Source: Phyto melanocephala (lineage: Eukaryota > Arthropoda > Insecta > Diptera > Rhinophoridae). Taken from it: a DNA stretch of 64,000 nucleotides. This document shows positions 46,256 through 59,600 of the stretch, piece after piece. Made by a program: the position numbers and the translations under genes. The notes below the pieces were generated by a model that ran no database searches, was not told the origin of the DNA, and worked only from the letters and a program-made list of their open reading frames with translations. The first letter of the stretch is position 1. Every line of letters starts with the position of its first letter. The stretch spans positions 109,896,515-109,960,514 of the forward strand of contig OW799237.1 in assembly GCA_941918925.1 (NCBI GenBank). Direction: 5' to 3'.

Positions 46256-46794
46256 ATGTTTACAAAGTTGGTGAGTATTTGCAAAAACCAACGATATTTA
46301 TAAGCAGCTCTCTTCAAAGGATTATCATTTAAAGGATTTAATTTTGTTTCATTGCTATTTTTAAGGCCTTATTATCATTGGTGGCTTTGGCGTGGGCTAA
46401 GCCTCAACATTCTGCTGCCCAATATCCAGCTGGTGTAAATCCTCAGGACTGTCCTGGTTTTCCTATCTGTGATAATGCCCGTTTGCATAATCCCAACAAA
46501 TGGCAACAGCCAGCCTGGCAACCACAACCTCAATGGGGTGCACCCCAGCCTCAGTGGGGCGCCCCACAACCCTCTTGGCAGCCACAACCTCAATGGGGTG
46601 CTCCAGCCCCTGCTCCAGGCGGTGACAAATATCCAGCTGGTGTTAATCCACACTCCTGTCCCAACTATCCCTTCTGTGATGTTAATGCTGGTGGTGCTGC
46701 TGCTCCTGCTCCTCCCCTACCCGGCTGGACTGAGCGTCAATATCCCGCCGGTGTTAGTCCTCATACCTGCCCAAATTTCCCCTACTGCACTTAA
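46256..46794 (+). CDS. Cpcfc: CPCFC-family cuticular protein
   Basis: Exon 1 is 46256-46270 (MFTKL) and exon 2 is 46366-46794, with a GT-AG intron, giving 147 residues. A signal peptide is evident (MFTKLALLSLVALAWA, cleavage likely before Lys17). Three copies of the family motif follow: YPAGVNPQDCPGFPIC (Cys 34, 40), YPAGVNPHSCPNYPFC (Cys 103, 109) and YPAGVSPHTCPNFPYC (Cys 140, 146). Each is C-x5-C after a YPAGV-x-P lead. Residues 51-90 are a low-complexity linker of repeated QPQWGAP units, with Trp and Gln. Family role: secreted structural protein of insect cuticle, present in one or a few copies per genome. The protein ends one residue after the last Cys. The short first exon ending inside the signal peptide is typical of cuticle genes. 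Confidence 0.93.
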
Positions 46795-47005
46795 TGCCAG
46801 CACTAAAAATGATTCTTGAATTTAGCATCCAAGTCTTCCTTATTTTTCACTACAACTATCGCTTTCTCTCCTCTCTCTCCTCTCTCTCTCTTTCTACGTT
46901 TTTCATTCATCTCAGCTTAAGTAACTGTGTGCTGCTTTTCGTTGCTTCACCTTAACTTTCATCTCTTAATTTTTCGTCTAGATTTTTAATTTTCTTTAAG
47001 TTTAC

Positions 47006-47011
47006 AATAAA
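47006..47011 (+). promoter_or_regulatory. Candidate polyadenylation signal of the CPCFC gene
   Basis: AATAAA about 210 bases downstream of the stop codon; another occurs near 47061. The intervening leader is CT-rich (TCTCTC runs at 46866-46893). Confidence 0.45.
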
Positions 47012-47279
47012 ATCTCAAAAAAGCAACTCAATTTGTAAATAAACACAAAAAGAACATTAAAATAAAACAATTTTAGAAAATCTAAGTAAACAAATTGTAA
47101 GTTAATTAAAAACAAATTACTGATTGTTGTTGGTATAATAAAGGCCACGAATTCTTAGAAAAAATTTTAGGGATTATTAAAGAACTAAAATATATTATGA
47201 CTTTTTTATTTAAGAAAGATAAAAACAAACATTTAAAAGTAATGCAATGATTCGTTGCTAAATTCATCGTCATCATTAA

Positions 47280-47850
47280 TATGGCATCGTCAGAGATGTG
47301 CCTCGCACTAGTAGAACACGTTAAATTCGCACTGCGGAAAATATTGAACGTATACAGTAAGAGTTAAGGAATCGCTAAAAGCATCTAGTCATTCCCATAT
47401 AAGGTGCAATTGGTTTATATTCTTAAACTCGCTAGATCATTATCAACGTCTAAGTTTTGCAGTTAAATTTGAACAGTTGGACAGAAATAAAATCAAATTG
47501 ATTGAAAACCTGTTTATTAGTGATGAAGCTCATTTGTATTTTTTTTTGCTGTAACCGTAAATGGAATGCGTTATCGGTTTATGATAGAATATTTATGGGA
47601 TGTGGTTTCAGGAGGAAGGGATCACTGCCTACACTGCCCGAGATGCAATCAAATTTTTAGAGAACAAATAATTTCCATGAATTCAGGAATCAATTGATCA
47701 TGTCGTTCACCAGTCTTGCCAGCACTCGACTATTTTCTTTGGTGTTATTTGATGGAGCGAGTAAGGCCAACATTGTAGCAGAAATTCAAGCACTAATCTT
47801 ACAAAAAAAAGATGTTATCGAAAATGCTTTAAAAAGAGCTAATTAATGCG
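47280..47850 (+). pseudogene. Heavily decayed mariner remnant (copy 5)
   Basis: Only scattered segments can be read: an RTAENIERIQ-like linker near 47330, SDEAHL near 47520, a QQDG-like region near 47610, and LDYFLW near 47730 (third catalytic Asp). Stops and frameshifts are frequent and no terminal repeats were recognised. It is probably the oldest mariner in the window. Confidence 0.6.
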
Positions 47851-48227
47851 AAGTTTAAAACGGGGGTAACATAAGTGACATTATTTTCCATACTTATTTT
47901 TTTTGTATCTTTTATAATTCACTGGTTGATTCATGGCATGTCATCATGTACATACATACCTTCTTGCTGTGTGTGGTCATGTTCATGCAATGTACAGTAA
48001 TTAAACAAAAAACCTTCTCATTATACACAACCATACATGAATAAGCTCAAAAATATAACATATACAACAATAAGCCACACTTTCTTTACCACACATCCAT
48101 CCATTCCTACTCATGAATAAGCCAAAACAAAATATTACAACACCAATAAAGACATTTTTTATTCTATGTGTGTATCAACACCGCCTGGCTTTGTTGTTGT
48201 TTTTTAAATAGAATTTTGTTGTGCAAT

Positions 48228-48490
48228 CCCAATAAAAAAATAGAGGAATACACAGTTTTTTGCTCTTATCTCAGTCGATTATAGGTCGAAATTGCTGATT
48301 TATAATAGCAAACTTCTTGGAAACTCTTTCAATATATTAATGATACACATGAGTTCGTGTGATATATGGAGAGTTCAAAAAGTTGATTTCAACGCTCACA
48401 CGGACGGACAGACGGACATAGCTAAATCGACTTTTCAATCTATAAGAATTCAGAATATATTTACTCTCGTGTGAAGAGTACAATAAAAAG
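48228..48490 (-). mobile_element. Truncated DINE-1-like element, diverged
   Basis: On the minus strand: a short 5' box (ACTCTTCACACGAG), GATTTAGC, GTCCGTCTGTCCG, GTTGAAATCAAC, and GAGATAAGAGC. The AT tract and 3' hairpin are absent. Confidence 0.65.
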
Positions 48491-48597
48491 GTATATAAAG
48501 GAAAATGTTATTATATTTTGAAACCCATGATGACTCTTGGCCCATCTTTTATATACAATTCTCCAAGTTTTGGATAAAAAATTATTTCTTGTATATA

Positions 48598-49533
48598 CAA
48601 GGTGGTGCAAAATTAATCATCCTATTGTAAGATGTAATAGCTTTCGCAAAAGGCGATTTACGCTAATCATATTTGATATTTGTGAACTAGACAGCAGCAA
48701 AATATAAACAGACACACAATGGAGCGTTATACTCCGCAAGAGTGTGAAATAATTGTGTAGATTTTTTAAACCAATAATCGGTGGGAGGTTTTAGCTCAGC
48801 GTGAATTTCGTCGCAGATTTTCTAATCGCGTCGAGCCAACTGTCGAGTATGCCGCTTAGCTGCTCGATCCAAATTGACTGAAAACACAACAGATCTTTCA
48901 GGACTTTGGCGGCACCGGACTGATCGTTCTATCGAGAATATCGTGGATGTTGTTGCTGAAACAAAGAAACATCAACTAGACGACGTGTCATGCAATTTAA
49001 AGTCACCAGGCGGACTAAACAGCGAATTTTAATAAAAGACTTACAAATGTTTCCATATAAAGTGCAAACAGTTAATTAGTTAATGCCTGATGTCCATCAG
49101 TCGTGTGTGAATTACTGTAGAGCAATCCTCAATCACAACAACGAAGATGACGATTTTGAGTCAAAAAATCATCATGAGCTACGAGGCGCATTTAACCATC
49201 TCAGAATTCTTTCTTTGGGGCTACTTAAAGTCGCGGGTTTATGCCAACAAGCCCAGGCAATAGCAGCCCTTAAGAAGAATTTTCGACAGTAATGCGAACA
49301 ATTATCACCAGAAATATTGAGGAAAGTTATGCATAATGCGATAAAATTGATATAAATGTGTACCAACACTGGCGAAAGCCACTAGGCTGATGTTATATTT
49401 TTTTTTTTTTTCAATTAACGGAAAAAATTGTACAAAACTAAGTAAAGATTTCCACCACTCAAAATAATTTTTTGTTATTAAGTAAAAAAGTTATTCAAAA
49501 ATTAAATTGCGTGATTAATTTTGCGCCACCTTG
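48598..49533 (+). mobile_element. mariner element with both ends, dead transposase (copy 6)
   Basis: CAAGGTGGTGCAAAATTAAT at the left and, inverted, CAAGGTGGCGCAAAATTAAT at the right define the element, with TA directly to its left. The inside reads as mariner: MERYTPQECEIIV at 48720, a TGLSRQ-like linker, a FFLWGYLKSRVYANKPRQ equivalent near 49200-49260 (catalytic Asp region), and a terminal MHNAIKLI...ADVIF segment. Frameshifts and stops destroy the gene. Its length (936 bp) is about 70% of a full mariner, so part of the catalytic core is deleted. Confidence 0.82.
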
Positions 49534-52160
49534 CAGCACTTACTGTACTGAGAGCGGTGACGGGTATAACAAAAGATTAAAAATAAATAAATTATTATAA
49601 TTTCTTCCAATTAAGACGATATCTGAACAATGACAATTATAGTATTGTCAACATTAAGTATTATCAAGCATTTAGGCACAATGGCATATTATCATCAAAC
49701 AGTTATTAAGTATTTGTTATTAACTTGTTAAACAAAATAAGTAAACAAATTTCAATTATTTATAAATATCTGCTTAAGCTTTCAATATGTCAAAACCCAT
49801 ATTTTAATTTCTTTTCACTAGAAAAAAAACATTTAAACAAACATTTTTTAAAATGTATTTTGTATATACATATATGTATGTATGTGTGTGTGTCTGTCTA
49901 TCTCATTCTAATAATTACACACCCACTTGTGTGTTTAAAACATTGAGTAAAGGAACCTTAATTGAAACACAAAAATAAAATGCGGAACCTGACATCAACT
50001 GATCACAAAGTTGTCCGGTATTGGTTGCATTAATATTGAAGCAACAACAATTGTTGTTGTTGGCTATGCTGTTGTATTGTTAGACATTGGAAAAGTGAAA
50101 GTTGTTTAACGATTTTGTGCGCAAGAAAAGAACTTGATATTAAAACATTCCTAATGTTCTGGCTACAAACTGGATTCTCGGTTTGAAGGTCAAGTCCAAT
50201 CATTTGATTCTTTGGCCAGCAAAGGAATTTATTTTAACACATACGTACATTATTATTATTTACAGTGTTTTTGTGATTTTTTTTTTTAAATTTTTTCAAA
50301 AAGCATTTTTTTGCTCTAATCATGAGATTTTTTTTTTTTTTAATTTTAGTTGTAAGCAATTAGTGTTCCATTGAGTTGACTTACTTGCAGTTATGATCTT
50401 GCTGATCTAGTTTATTGATTCTACCATATTTTACGTTGCGATATTTTTAAAATTTTATTGCCGGAAACCATGATTTTTATGAAAATTTATGTTAGCAATT
50501 AAGTTCTTGGCAATTTGTTACAAAAAAGTTAAATTAAAAAAAAAAAAAAACTGTTATATGTATTAACTTTGTTTAATGTTAAAATTGAAAATTTATAAGC
50601 GTGATTTATAATGGTTGAGCGTATAAAAGGGTGTGGAGTTGTGGTTGTTACGTTTCGTTTTGCTGCATTTTTAATGGGTGGCATAAGAGGTTGGTTAGAA
50701 CAAGTATTAAAATTATTAAATAGACTAAATATTAAGTCATTTATTTAATTTGAATTTGAAATAAATCTAGATTTAAGTGTGGGTTACAGAATCACAAATA
50801 CAAAATGAAAAATGTAAATTATTTTAATGCAACAACTATGAAAAATGTGATTATGGATTTTAAGAAATTCAACTAGTAATTATGTGAAAAACCGAGCAAA
50901 AAAAACATATTTTTTAAATAAATAAATTGCTTAAGCAGCTAATACACGGCATGTTTTATACATCTAACACTCAACCGCCCCTGACTGTTTTCTGCACAGA
51001 GAAAACAGATTGGTTGTGGCAACCGAATTTGTTGCCAATCGAATTCATTCGGTTCCACGTACTAATTCTCAATTTGTTTATAATAACTAAAAATTTTCTT
51101 TCTTAGCATTGTAAAAAACTGTATTTATTTCCAAATATATGATTGATGCAACTGAAATAAAATATTTAATGAGTGTTACCAAAAGAATAATTAGTCATCA
51201 TTATCAGTTCTTCATTTGACCCAGGTAAATAAAAGAAAAGAACACATTTTTTTAAATTATTTTTTAATATTTTTATTTAATAATAAAAAAAACTTATTAT
51301 ACAAATATGTAAATACATACATATCTACATACACATACACATGTACATATGAATACATTTAACTTCCTCTATAAAACTAAAAATAGGAAATATTATTTTG
51401 ATCTTCGTTTTGGTCGTGGTTTTTATGTATATTGAGTGAATTCAAAGCATTTTGCATCCCAGGTGCAGCACCACTAAGTATGTTATTATGTATCTTGCAA
51501 ATTCTCGCCTTTTTAAATTCATTTTATGTTTCTTCGGTTTCTTACCTTCATCAAAAAGTTTTTTAGCTTGCAGATTTCATTTTGTATCACATAATAATAT
51601 TAAACATGTTTTTTATATTAATTTTTTTTTAAAATTTGTTTCTCAATAAAATTTGTATATTAATTTTGGTTTTGATTTATTTATATTTTTCACAATTGTC
51701 AGAAAAATCAGTTGTGTTTGAGAGATAGTATTTTTATTTAATTTTTATAACAAATAATTATCACATATAACAGTTTTTCGTTTGTAAACACCGAATGTGG
51801 CTTAACTGTAAGTATTTGCTTACTGTAATCGATTTGTAATAATACAAGTAACTAATAATTACTTGCGATAACTAAAATTGCATTTTTGTTTGAAATAAAA
51901 CATTGCCATAAAGGATTTTTTATTACATGGATTAATATTTAGTTGTGAACCCTAATTCAGATGATTAAATTCGGTTGAGATAAAAGTGATTTAAATAAAA
52001 ATCTTATTAATAAGGCTATTTAGTTGGAAGAACTAATATAAATGTTCTGAGCAATAAACTTCTAACACTGTTATGATTTTTCGTGTGGTATCAGAGATTT
52101 CTGCTAACAGCTGATGTCAGGTAAAAAACATACCGTGTATTAGCTGCTTTAATAAACATA
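49534..52160. other. AT-rich intergenic DNA
   Basis: Contains an end of the CAGAGAAAACAG MITE at about 50985-51060, where CTGTTTTCTG abuts CACAGAGAAAACAG. GT and TATG microsatellites near 49865-49895. No gene recognised. Confidence 0.45.
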
Positions 52161-52338
52161 CACAGAGAAAACAGTATCGGTTGTGAGTACCACAATTGTT
52201 GAGAATCGCATAGTTTGGTTGTGATTGTAGAATTTTACGGTTATATCTACAGAATTTAATTTCTGGCAATAGAAATTTTATAATCACAATTGAAAAGTTC
52301 AATTGCAAGAACTAAACCATTCGATTGGTAATGAATAT
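52161..52338 (+). mobile_element. MITE with CAGAGAAAACAG end (copy 2), truncated
   Basis: It starts CACAGAGAAAACAGTATCGG and aligns with the reverse complement of 34549-34788 up to AACCATTCGATTGGTAATGA. Then it stops at the DINE that begins at 52340, which probably replaced its right end. Confidence 0.65.
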
Positions 52339-52339
52339 G

Positions 52340-53051
52340 AGGTTTTATTTTCGACCCCATAAAGTATATATTTTCTGAAAGCTTATGAAAAGGGGAGTCG
52401 ATTAAGCTCTGTCAGTCTGTCCATCTGTAAGTGTGAATATTGTAATCAACTTTTTGAAGCTCTCCGACATCGCTTGGACCCGGATGAGGTATTAAAATAT
52501 CAGAAATATTTGGGAGTATATCAGTATTGAAAATCAGAAAAATCGGTACATAAACAACTGAGATATGAGGAAAAAACCACGACCACCTTGTTTTTTTTTT
52601 CACAACAACAACATACAAACATACAAACGTGGTATACTGGTCAGAGTAAATGTCACATCGAATCCCAGCAGAGCAAAAAAATTTTTTTTTATATATTTTT
52701 TTAATTTTTTTTATATTTATTTAATTTTTATTTTATATATTATTTATATTTTTATTTTATATTTTTTTTTATTTTGTTTTTGTTTTTTTTAATTTTTTTT
52801 TAATTTTGTTTTTATTTATTTTTTATTTAATAATTTTTTTTTTCTTTGATTTTTTTTTTATTTTTTTTAAATTTTTTCTTTTATTTTTTTTAACATACAT
52901 ACGTAAATTTATAATTTTACAGTGGGATGTTTTTATATACGTATGGTTTTTATATGTATGTACGTATTTCTTACGAGATCAATGGTGATTCAAACAATTG
53001 TTATTGCATGACTACACATCGTGAAGGGTATATAAGATTCGGCACGGTCGA
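52340..53051 (+). mobile_element. DINE-1-like element, 5' truncated
   Basis: It begins at GACCCCATAAAGTATATAT and continues through AGTCGATTAAGC, GTCTGTCCATCTG, the TGGTATACTGGTCAGAG and CATCGAATCCCAGC blocks, a long T/A tract, GAAGGGTATATAAGATTCGG and a slightly mutated 3' hairpin. The 5' TATACCCTTCAC box is missing. Confidence 0.82.
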
Positions 53052-53640
53052 ATTCTTTAAATTCGACAAATGTTTAGTATTCTAAAGACAGCCATTATTT
53101 TTTTACAAGATGTATTGAGGTATGGAATCCAAAAAGCAGTGTTGCGAATCATTGTAAATTGGGTGTAAATTGTTGTTACAATTGCAGAATAATATAGTCC
53201 AGTCGATCTTTAAGATGATTGTGGTATTGCAGTACTAAAATAGTACGTATCGTAGGACTACGTTTATTTTTGACATGGAATGTAGATTCAGTGCCTTAAA
53301 TAAGCTAAGCAATCGCCTTATGCTTTAGATCGGCAAAAAGTAAGCATGTCCGTCTAATTACAATTATATTTTATTACTCAATAATTTGATCTTGTTAAAA
53401 TTTCATTAATATTTTTATTTTGAGAAAAAAAAAAATTAGCAAATTAATTTAATTAACAATTGTTTTTTTTTAAATAATTTTTTTATTTAAATTCGTTATT
53501 GCAAATACAAATTTACAAGTGAAATATATTATACTATTTACAGTTAATTTCGATTTAATGAAATGACAACAATTAGAATTTCAAAACTTAACAACTTAAA
53601 TAAAATAAAAAGGACAATTAACTTAACAACTATGAATTAA
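53052..53640. other. Spacer and 3' UTR of the minus-strand repeat protein
   Basis: A TTTATT (AATAAA on the minus strand) near 53482 is a plausible polyadenylation signal for the gene ending at 53641. Otherwise nothing recognised. Confidence 0.4.
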
Positions 53641-56600
53641 CTATTGCCATCCAGATGATGACCAGTCTTTATGCATATCCATACCATGATGCTCTTCATG
53701 ATGTACATGCACGGGCACATGAACTTCTTTATAGACGGGTACATGCACTTTTTTGATGACAGGTACGTGCACCTCCTTTACAACGGGAACTTCTTTGATA
53801 ATTTCCTTGTAAACGGGAACCTCTTTAATAATTTCCTTGTAAATTGGCACCTTCTTGACGTGGTGATGATGAATGGTGTGTATTTTATATGGCACGTGAA
53901 TTGTATGATGTTCACTAAGTTTTGAGGAAAGAAAGAAAAAAAAAATAAAGAAAAACAATCCAGAAAAAAAGTTGGAAATAAATATTATAAACAATTACTG
54001 TTGGTGTTTGTGAGTATGCGTTAAAATTAATTTACAAGGTGTTTGCCAGATGATAGTGTTCCAGCTAATTATATTTATGTTGATTAAATATGCATTAAAG
54101 CATTAATGAAAGTGAAAACTGTTTTTATTTTTATACGTAATATTTTCATTTATTAAACTGTTTGCAAAAGTCTAGTCTTTATAATTAAGCGGTATTGACA
54201 TTAGACAAATTTGTTTGCTTATTTCCCGAGGCCAATAACTGTAATTAAATATTCTGTGTAATTATCTATCTACTTATACTAAGTACGTGTGTGTATATGT
54301 GTGTGTGTGTGTATAAAATGCCTACAAATTGTATTTGCTTCAATTGCGGCAGTTTGTTTTTACAATGTGACAACTTTGAGATGACGTTTTACGACTTGTA
54401 TGTGCCAACGACCAGCCAGTCAGTTACTCATTCATGCAACCAACGCACCAACATTCATTTGTTTAAAACTGATGTTAAGTTCGTTGTTGCTACTGTCATT
54501 TTTTTTCTAATTACTTAATGCTGTCAACAACGATTATTTAGTCATATTTAGTTTAGAAATTCCATTCAAGTGTTAAAGGGTACGACAGACAGGTTAGTTA
54601 AAGTTTCTGTTTATTATATTGAAATAATCTGTGTTGTATAGAAAGTAAGACAAGGGGAAATATGATCTTGTTAATCGTAAAATTTTGCATGTAAAATAAA
54701 AAGGTTTATTGTAAAAAATGTACATCTAATGTTAAACATTGCAAAATGTCAAACTGTTTTAATTGAGGCAATGAAAACTAAACCAAATGGTATGATAAGA
54801 CATCAATCACTTTTAACTTAAGCTCTCATTAGACAATTTTTTTCCTAATGAAGGGTATCTGTAATTCGTTGTAATTAGGTTTTTACGTTAACAAATAGTT
54901 TTTGTGAAATACATTTGTTTGCGTTGCAGCACATGTAGTTTCTTACGGAACTTCATTTTAATTATATACACATGCATGTATACAAACAAAAGCAAATGAC
55001 AATAACAATTAAAAACAATACAAATTGAATTACACAATGGCATGAAATGCTACAAAACGCAACAACAATTTTAATGGAAATTTACAAAAAAAAAAAAAAA
55101 AATAGTTTGTAGGTAGTAGTCAGTTTAACAACTAGAAGAAAACTTAATTAAAATGCAAGATCTTAAGAAAATTAAAAAAGAAAAAAATAGAAAAATAAGA
55201 ACCTGGAGTAAATGGGAAAATTTTGAAATTATCTGCATTAAACATATAAGAAATACTTTTAATAAGTTTAATAGATATAAATACTTTTTTGTCAATATGT
55301 TTCCATAAAACAATTTGCATTGAGAATTTTAAAAGTTTCAACCATGGTGCAACTGTATAAGGTAATTGCATTTCGGAGAGAATTCTTTATATAATATTTT
55401 TATATATGAAGTTCGACAATTGGAATTTAAAGAGAAAAATATGAAATTTTGAAATTGAAAAGTCATAGCTGATCAACAGTTGTTCAATTGAAACTAGCTT
55501 ATTAAGTCGTGAATACAATAACTTGCCTCAAATGCTAAAAAATGAAAATAGAATTTCTATTTTTAAAAGACTTCTTAAACAACACATTTTGCAACATATA
55601 AATGAAATTTTTTTCTAATGATCTCTTCTATAAACCGATCTCATAATTTAAATTAATTTCTTGTTTATATGTACATATTTTTATACCCTTCACCTGTGGT
55701 GCACAAGGGTATATATAGCTTTGTCATTCCGTTTGTAATTTCTACAATTTTCATTTCCGACCCCATAAAGTATATATTTTCTGAAAGCTTATGAATAGAG
55801 GAGTCGATTAAGCCCTGACCGTCTGTCCGTCTGCCCGTCTGTCCGTGTGTTGGTTGAAATCAACTTTCAGAAGCAACTATATGTTGCTCAGATCTGTATA
55901 TGGTATCAATCTCTTGGAAATATCCAGGAATGAATCGCTATTGAAATTCAGCACAATCGCCCCATAACTTTCTGAGATATGAGCAAAAAACCACGACCAC
56001 CTCGTTTTTTTTCACAATTACAACAACAACATACATACATAGATACATGTAAAAAACATACCAAACAAAAAAAATGACAAAAAAAAAAATTTTAAAAATA
56101 AGAAAAAAATAATAAAAAAAAATTTTAAAAAATTTAAAAAAAATGTAAAAAAATTTTTTAAAAATTTTTCAAAAAAAATTTTTTTAAAAAATTTAAAAAA
56201 AATATAAAAAAATATAAATAATATATTAATATATTAAATAAAATAAAATTTTTTTGGCTCAGCTGGGATTCGATGCCACATTTATTCTAACGTGTACATA
56301 TGCACGTATTTTATATGGGATGAATGGTGATACAAACAATTGTTATTGCATGACTACACGTTGTGAAGGGTATATAAGATTCGGCACGGCCGAATATAGC
56401 ACTGTTACTTGTTTTTTCTCTTTTTGTAACATATAAATTTTAAGAAACTATATTTTTTCCAACTCGTCTCAACAATTCTTTTTAGGAGCTGAGACAAACT
56501 ATTATAACTGAATTATTTGTCAATAAAATTTGTATTAATAAAAAAGAGTGAAACCCGGTATTTGAAAATGTTGTTAATAAATTAAAACTTGGTTTTGCAG

Positions 56601-59600
56601 ATCATTATAAATTATTTGCTTGCTTTAGAGATCCCATGTGATTGGTGTTATATTGTCATCATAACTTAAAGTATTCTCTAAAATGTCAGCATGAAAAGAC
56701 TAACACTGCAACAACTTTTCTGATCTATTCAATTGTAAATGGTGGTTCAATTTTAAGGTCCGATGTTGAATGTAAACTGCACCTAAACGTCAAGTTTTTT
56801 GTCTGCATTTCATTTGACATTTCTCAATTTCAGACTAACTCAATTTGAATCATGGAAAGATACACAATCGAGCAACGCGTTAAAGTTATTCAGGCTTATT
56901 ATGAAAATGGGCGTTCAAATGAAAATGCATTTCGTGCACTTCGTGATTCGTTTGGTCAACATAATCGTTCAAATTCTTCCAAAATCGGGAGAATTGTGAA
57001 AAATATTTAAATTTCTGCAAAACAGGTCTGTATGAAATGTAAAAACAACTGTGATTGCCCTCTTGGTTCGTAGAATGGAAAACATTGCTGTGTTTCACGA
57101 TAGTATGGCAAAAGAGCAGTCAACCTCGACTCATCATCGTGCCCAACAATTGAAAATAGGAATATAGTATAAAAAAGTCATTGAAAATTTGGTCCATCGG
57201 ATGGTGGTGTGCCGCCGAGGTCGCGGTGGCCATTTGGCAGATATTTTGTTCCATACATAATTGAAGCATACAAATATTATCATTAAAAAAAATAAATGAT
57301 AATAATTTCCTAAATAATTTGTGTTTTGTTCAAAATCAACATCGGCCCTTAAAATTTAACCACCCTTTATTAAGTAACTCAAATATTCTGCGAACATTTC
57401 TTGAGCATTTTTTGCAAAATATATTAAACCTTCATTGACCTTTCGAACCCATTAATACCTATGACTATGGTGTAGGTTATAATAAGATAATAAATAAAAA
57501 GAATTTTAAATCTGTAAGGGAGATTAGGGGTGATACCCATAACCAATTGATTCAACGACAAACATATTGTCTTGGACTCTTGTATTAAAAAATTTTGTAA
57601 AAAAAAATTTTGTATTAAAAATTTTTTAAGCCTAAAATAATCTTTTCAAAAAATTTGCGCTTTGATTGAAGTAAATCGGATGTTCAAAAGCAGATTCGGT
57701 ACTTCTATCATCTATAAAATAAATCTTAAAAGTTTGGCCTGGTCCAAAATTGTTGAAAATACTCATTAATTATGTAGATTTATAAAAACTTCAGCTCTAA
57801 TGAGGTCATAAACTATAGACAATTATCGATATACTTCCTATATTATGAAAATAATTGCCACCATCTTAGCTAAGACTCGATGGTATATTAAGAGATCGAT
57901 AAAATAGACTTAATAACATCCTGCCTTACATATCCACCTTCTTGTAGTTCAGATCAGTAGATTTTTGTTGTTTTACTTTATAGTTCTAAAATGTGTGTGT
58001 TTGTTTAGGCCATGACAGACTATCAGATTTAGTAGTTCGATATGTCAAAAATTTTATTTATGTTTAGAAAGTGTGATAGTGTGCACATGTATGACAGATT
58101 TCTTGACAAGTGTGTCCGATTTGATAATCTTTTAAAAAATTTTTAAAAAATAAAAGTTTCTGAGCGATCAGAGTTGTTTTTTGTAAGCAAGTGTGACAGT
58201 GTGGCATCCAATCATACATTTTGTTGCGATTGTCTTATGTAGGACAGAAACCTATCATAATTTTTTATTCACAAAGTATTGTCTCTTTTAACAATTCGTA
58301 CAATTAATGACGTTCTCTTGATACAAAAAAGAATATTTTCTGTAAATTTCTACCTCACGAAAAGTTACGATACATTTTTAATAAACAGTAACACGTTTTA
58401 TTTATGCGACAGATACAAATCTACTAAGTGAACCATTAGCTTTGAATATTTTTAATCTTAATACCACTTCAACTGATTCACATGATTCACATTTATCAAA
58501 AAAAAAAAAAATTTTAAAAAATGTAACAGAAAAAATCATATAATCAAGTTTTTAAAGAGCATTTGTGAATCAAAAAAGAATAATTGTTGACTTAAAGAAA
58601 TTGCCATCCAATATTAATTTTTGATATTATGCCAAAAGATATTCTAGATTGTTTTTTTGAATATTTTTTATAAAATGTTAATTCTTTGAAACCTAGTTTA
58701 GTGACATTTGGTAAAACGCCTTAAGTCCAAAAATTGCAGTTTGAATTTTTGTCCAGTTTTATTAAATTTTTCCCATTTGTTTGCTTTCAATAACTTAAGT
58801 CTAGCATAATTGCTGCCAATCATAACTAAATGTTTTTTAGGCAATAATTCAAAAAATTCCTATTTTGTTTGGTAAGTATTAAATAACAAATGCAATTTTT
58901 AAATTAAGACCATTTTGCCTAACTTCAAAGAGTTTTTACATCGAGCATTTTATAAATAATTATTCTTTTATGTTGTTTTATCTAGTTTATTTTACTCTTT
59001 TTTTCTAATAAATTTGAGTATCATTGTTTTGAATTCAACCTACTGTAGTCAATATGTATGTGTGTGTGATTACATGTATTTCTTTCTCTGATTGAATGTG
59101 AACAAAAAAACCAACAAAATGAAATAAAAACCAATGATAGCAAAAAAAGAAAGGAAATTTTAATACATACATACATACTTACATACAAAAGTATATTATA
59201 AAGGATATATCAAAGTAAAAGTTATATTTTCGCACTATTTGTGCATTATTGAATATTATTAAAATATGTACATGTAAATAGTTTTTGTTTTTCTTGTTAT
59301 TTTTCCTGTATTTTTGTTCACACTGTTTAAAATAATTGTGGTTTCATTGTGTTGTTTCTGTTGTAAAAAGAAACAATTTACCGGTATTTTTTTTTTAATA
59401 AAATAAAACAAACAAAGCCTTTAAGTAAAACATTTTACTTGATTTTTGTGGTGGAAAAATAAATATGATTTGAAAATTTTTGTTTTATTGGTTGTTGGGT
59501 TTAAGCTGGTCTATATACATTTCATTGGTGCTTGTGCCAGATCATCAGTTGACCAGTGAAATGCATACAGACCAGCTTAAAAACTCAACAATCAATAAAA

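Noticed and set aside
46375..46653. 92-codon minus-strand open frame
   Set aside because: It is the antisense shadow of the CPCFC repeat region (Trp/Arg/Leu from QPQWGAP codons); the plus-strand gene has a promoter, signal peptide, intron and family motifs.
53671..53925. 84-codon plus-strand open frame
   Set aside because: It is the antisense of the KEVPV repeat exon (Met/Asn/Phe-rich) and lacks any family signal.
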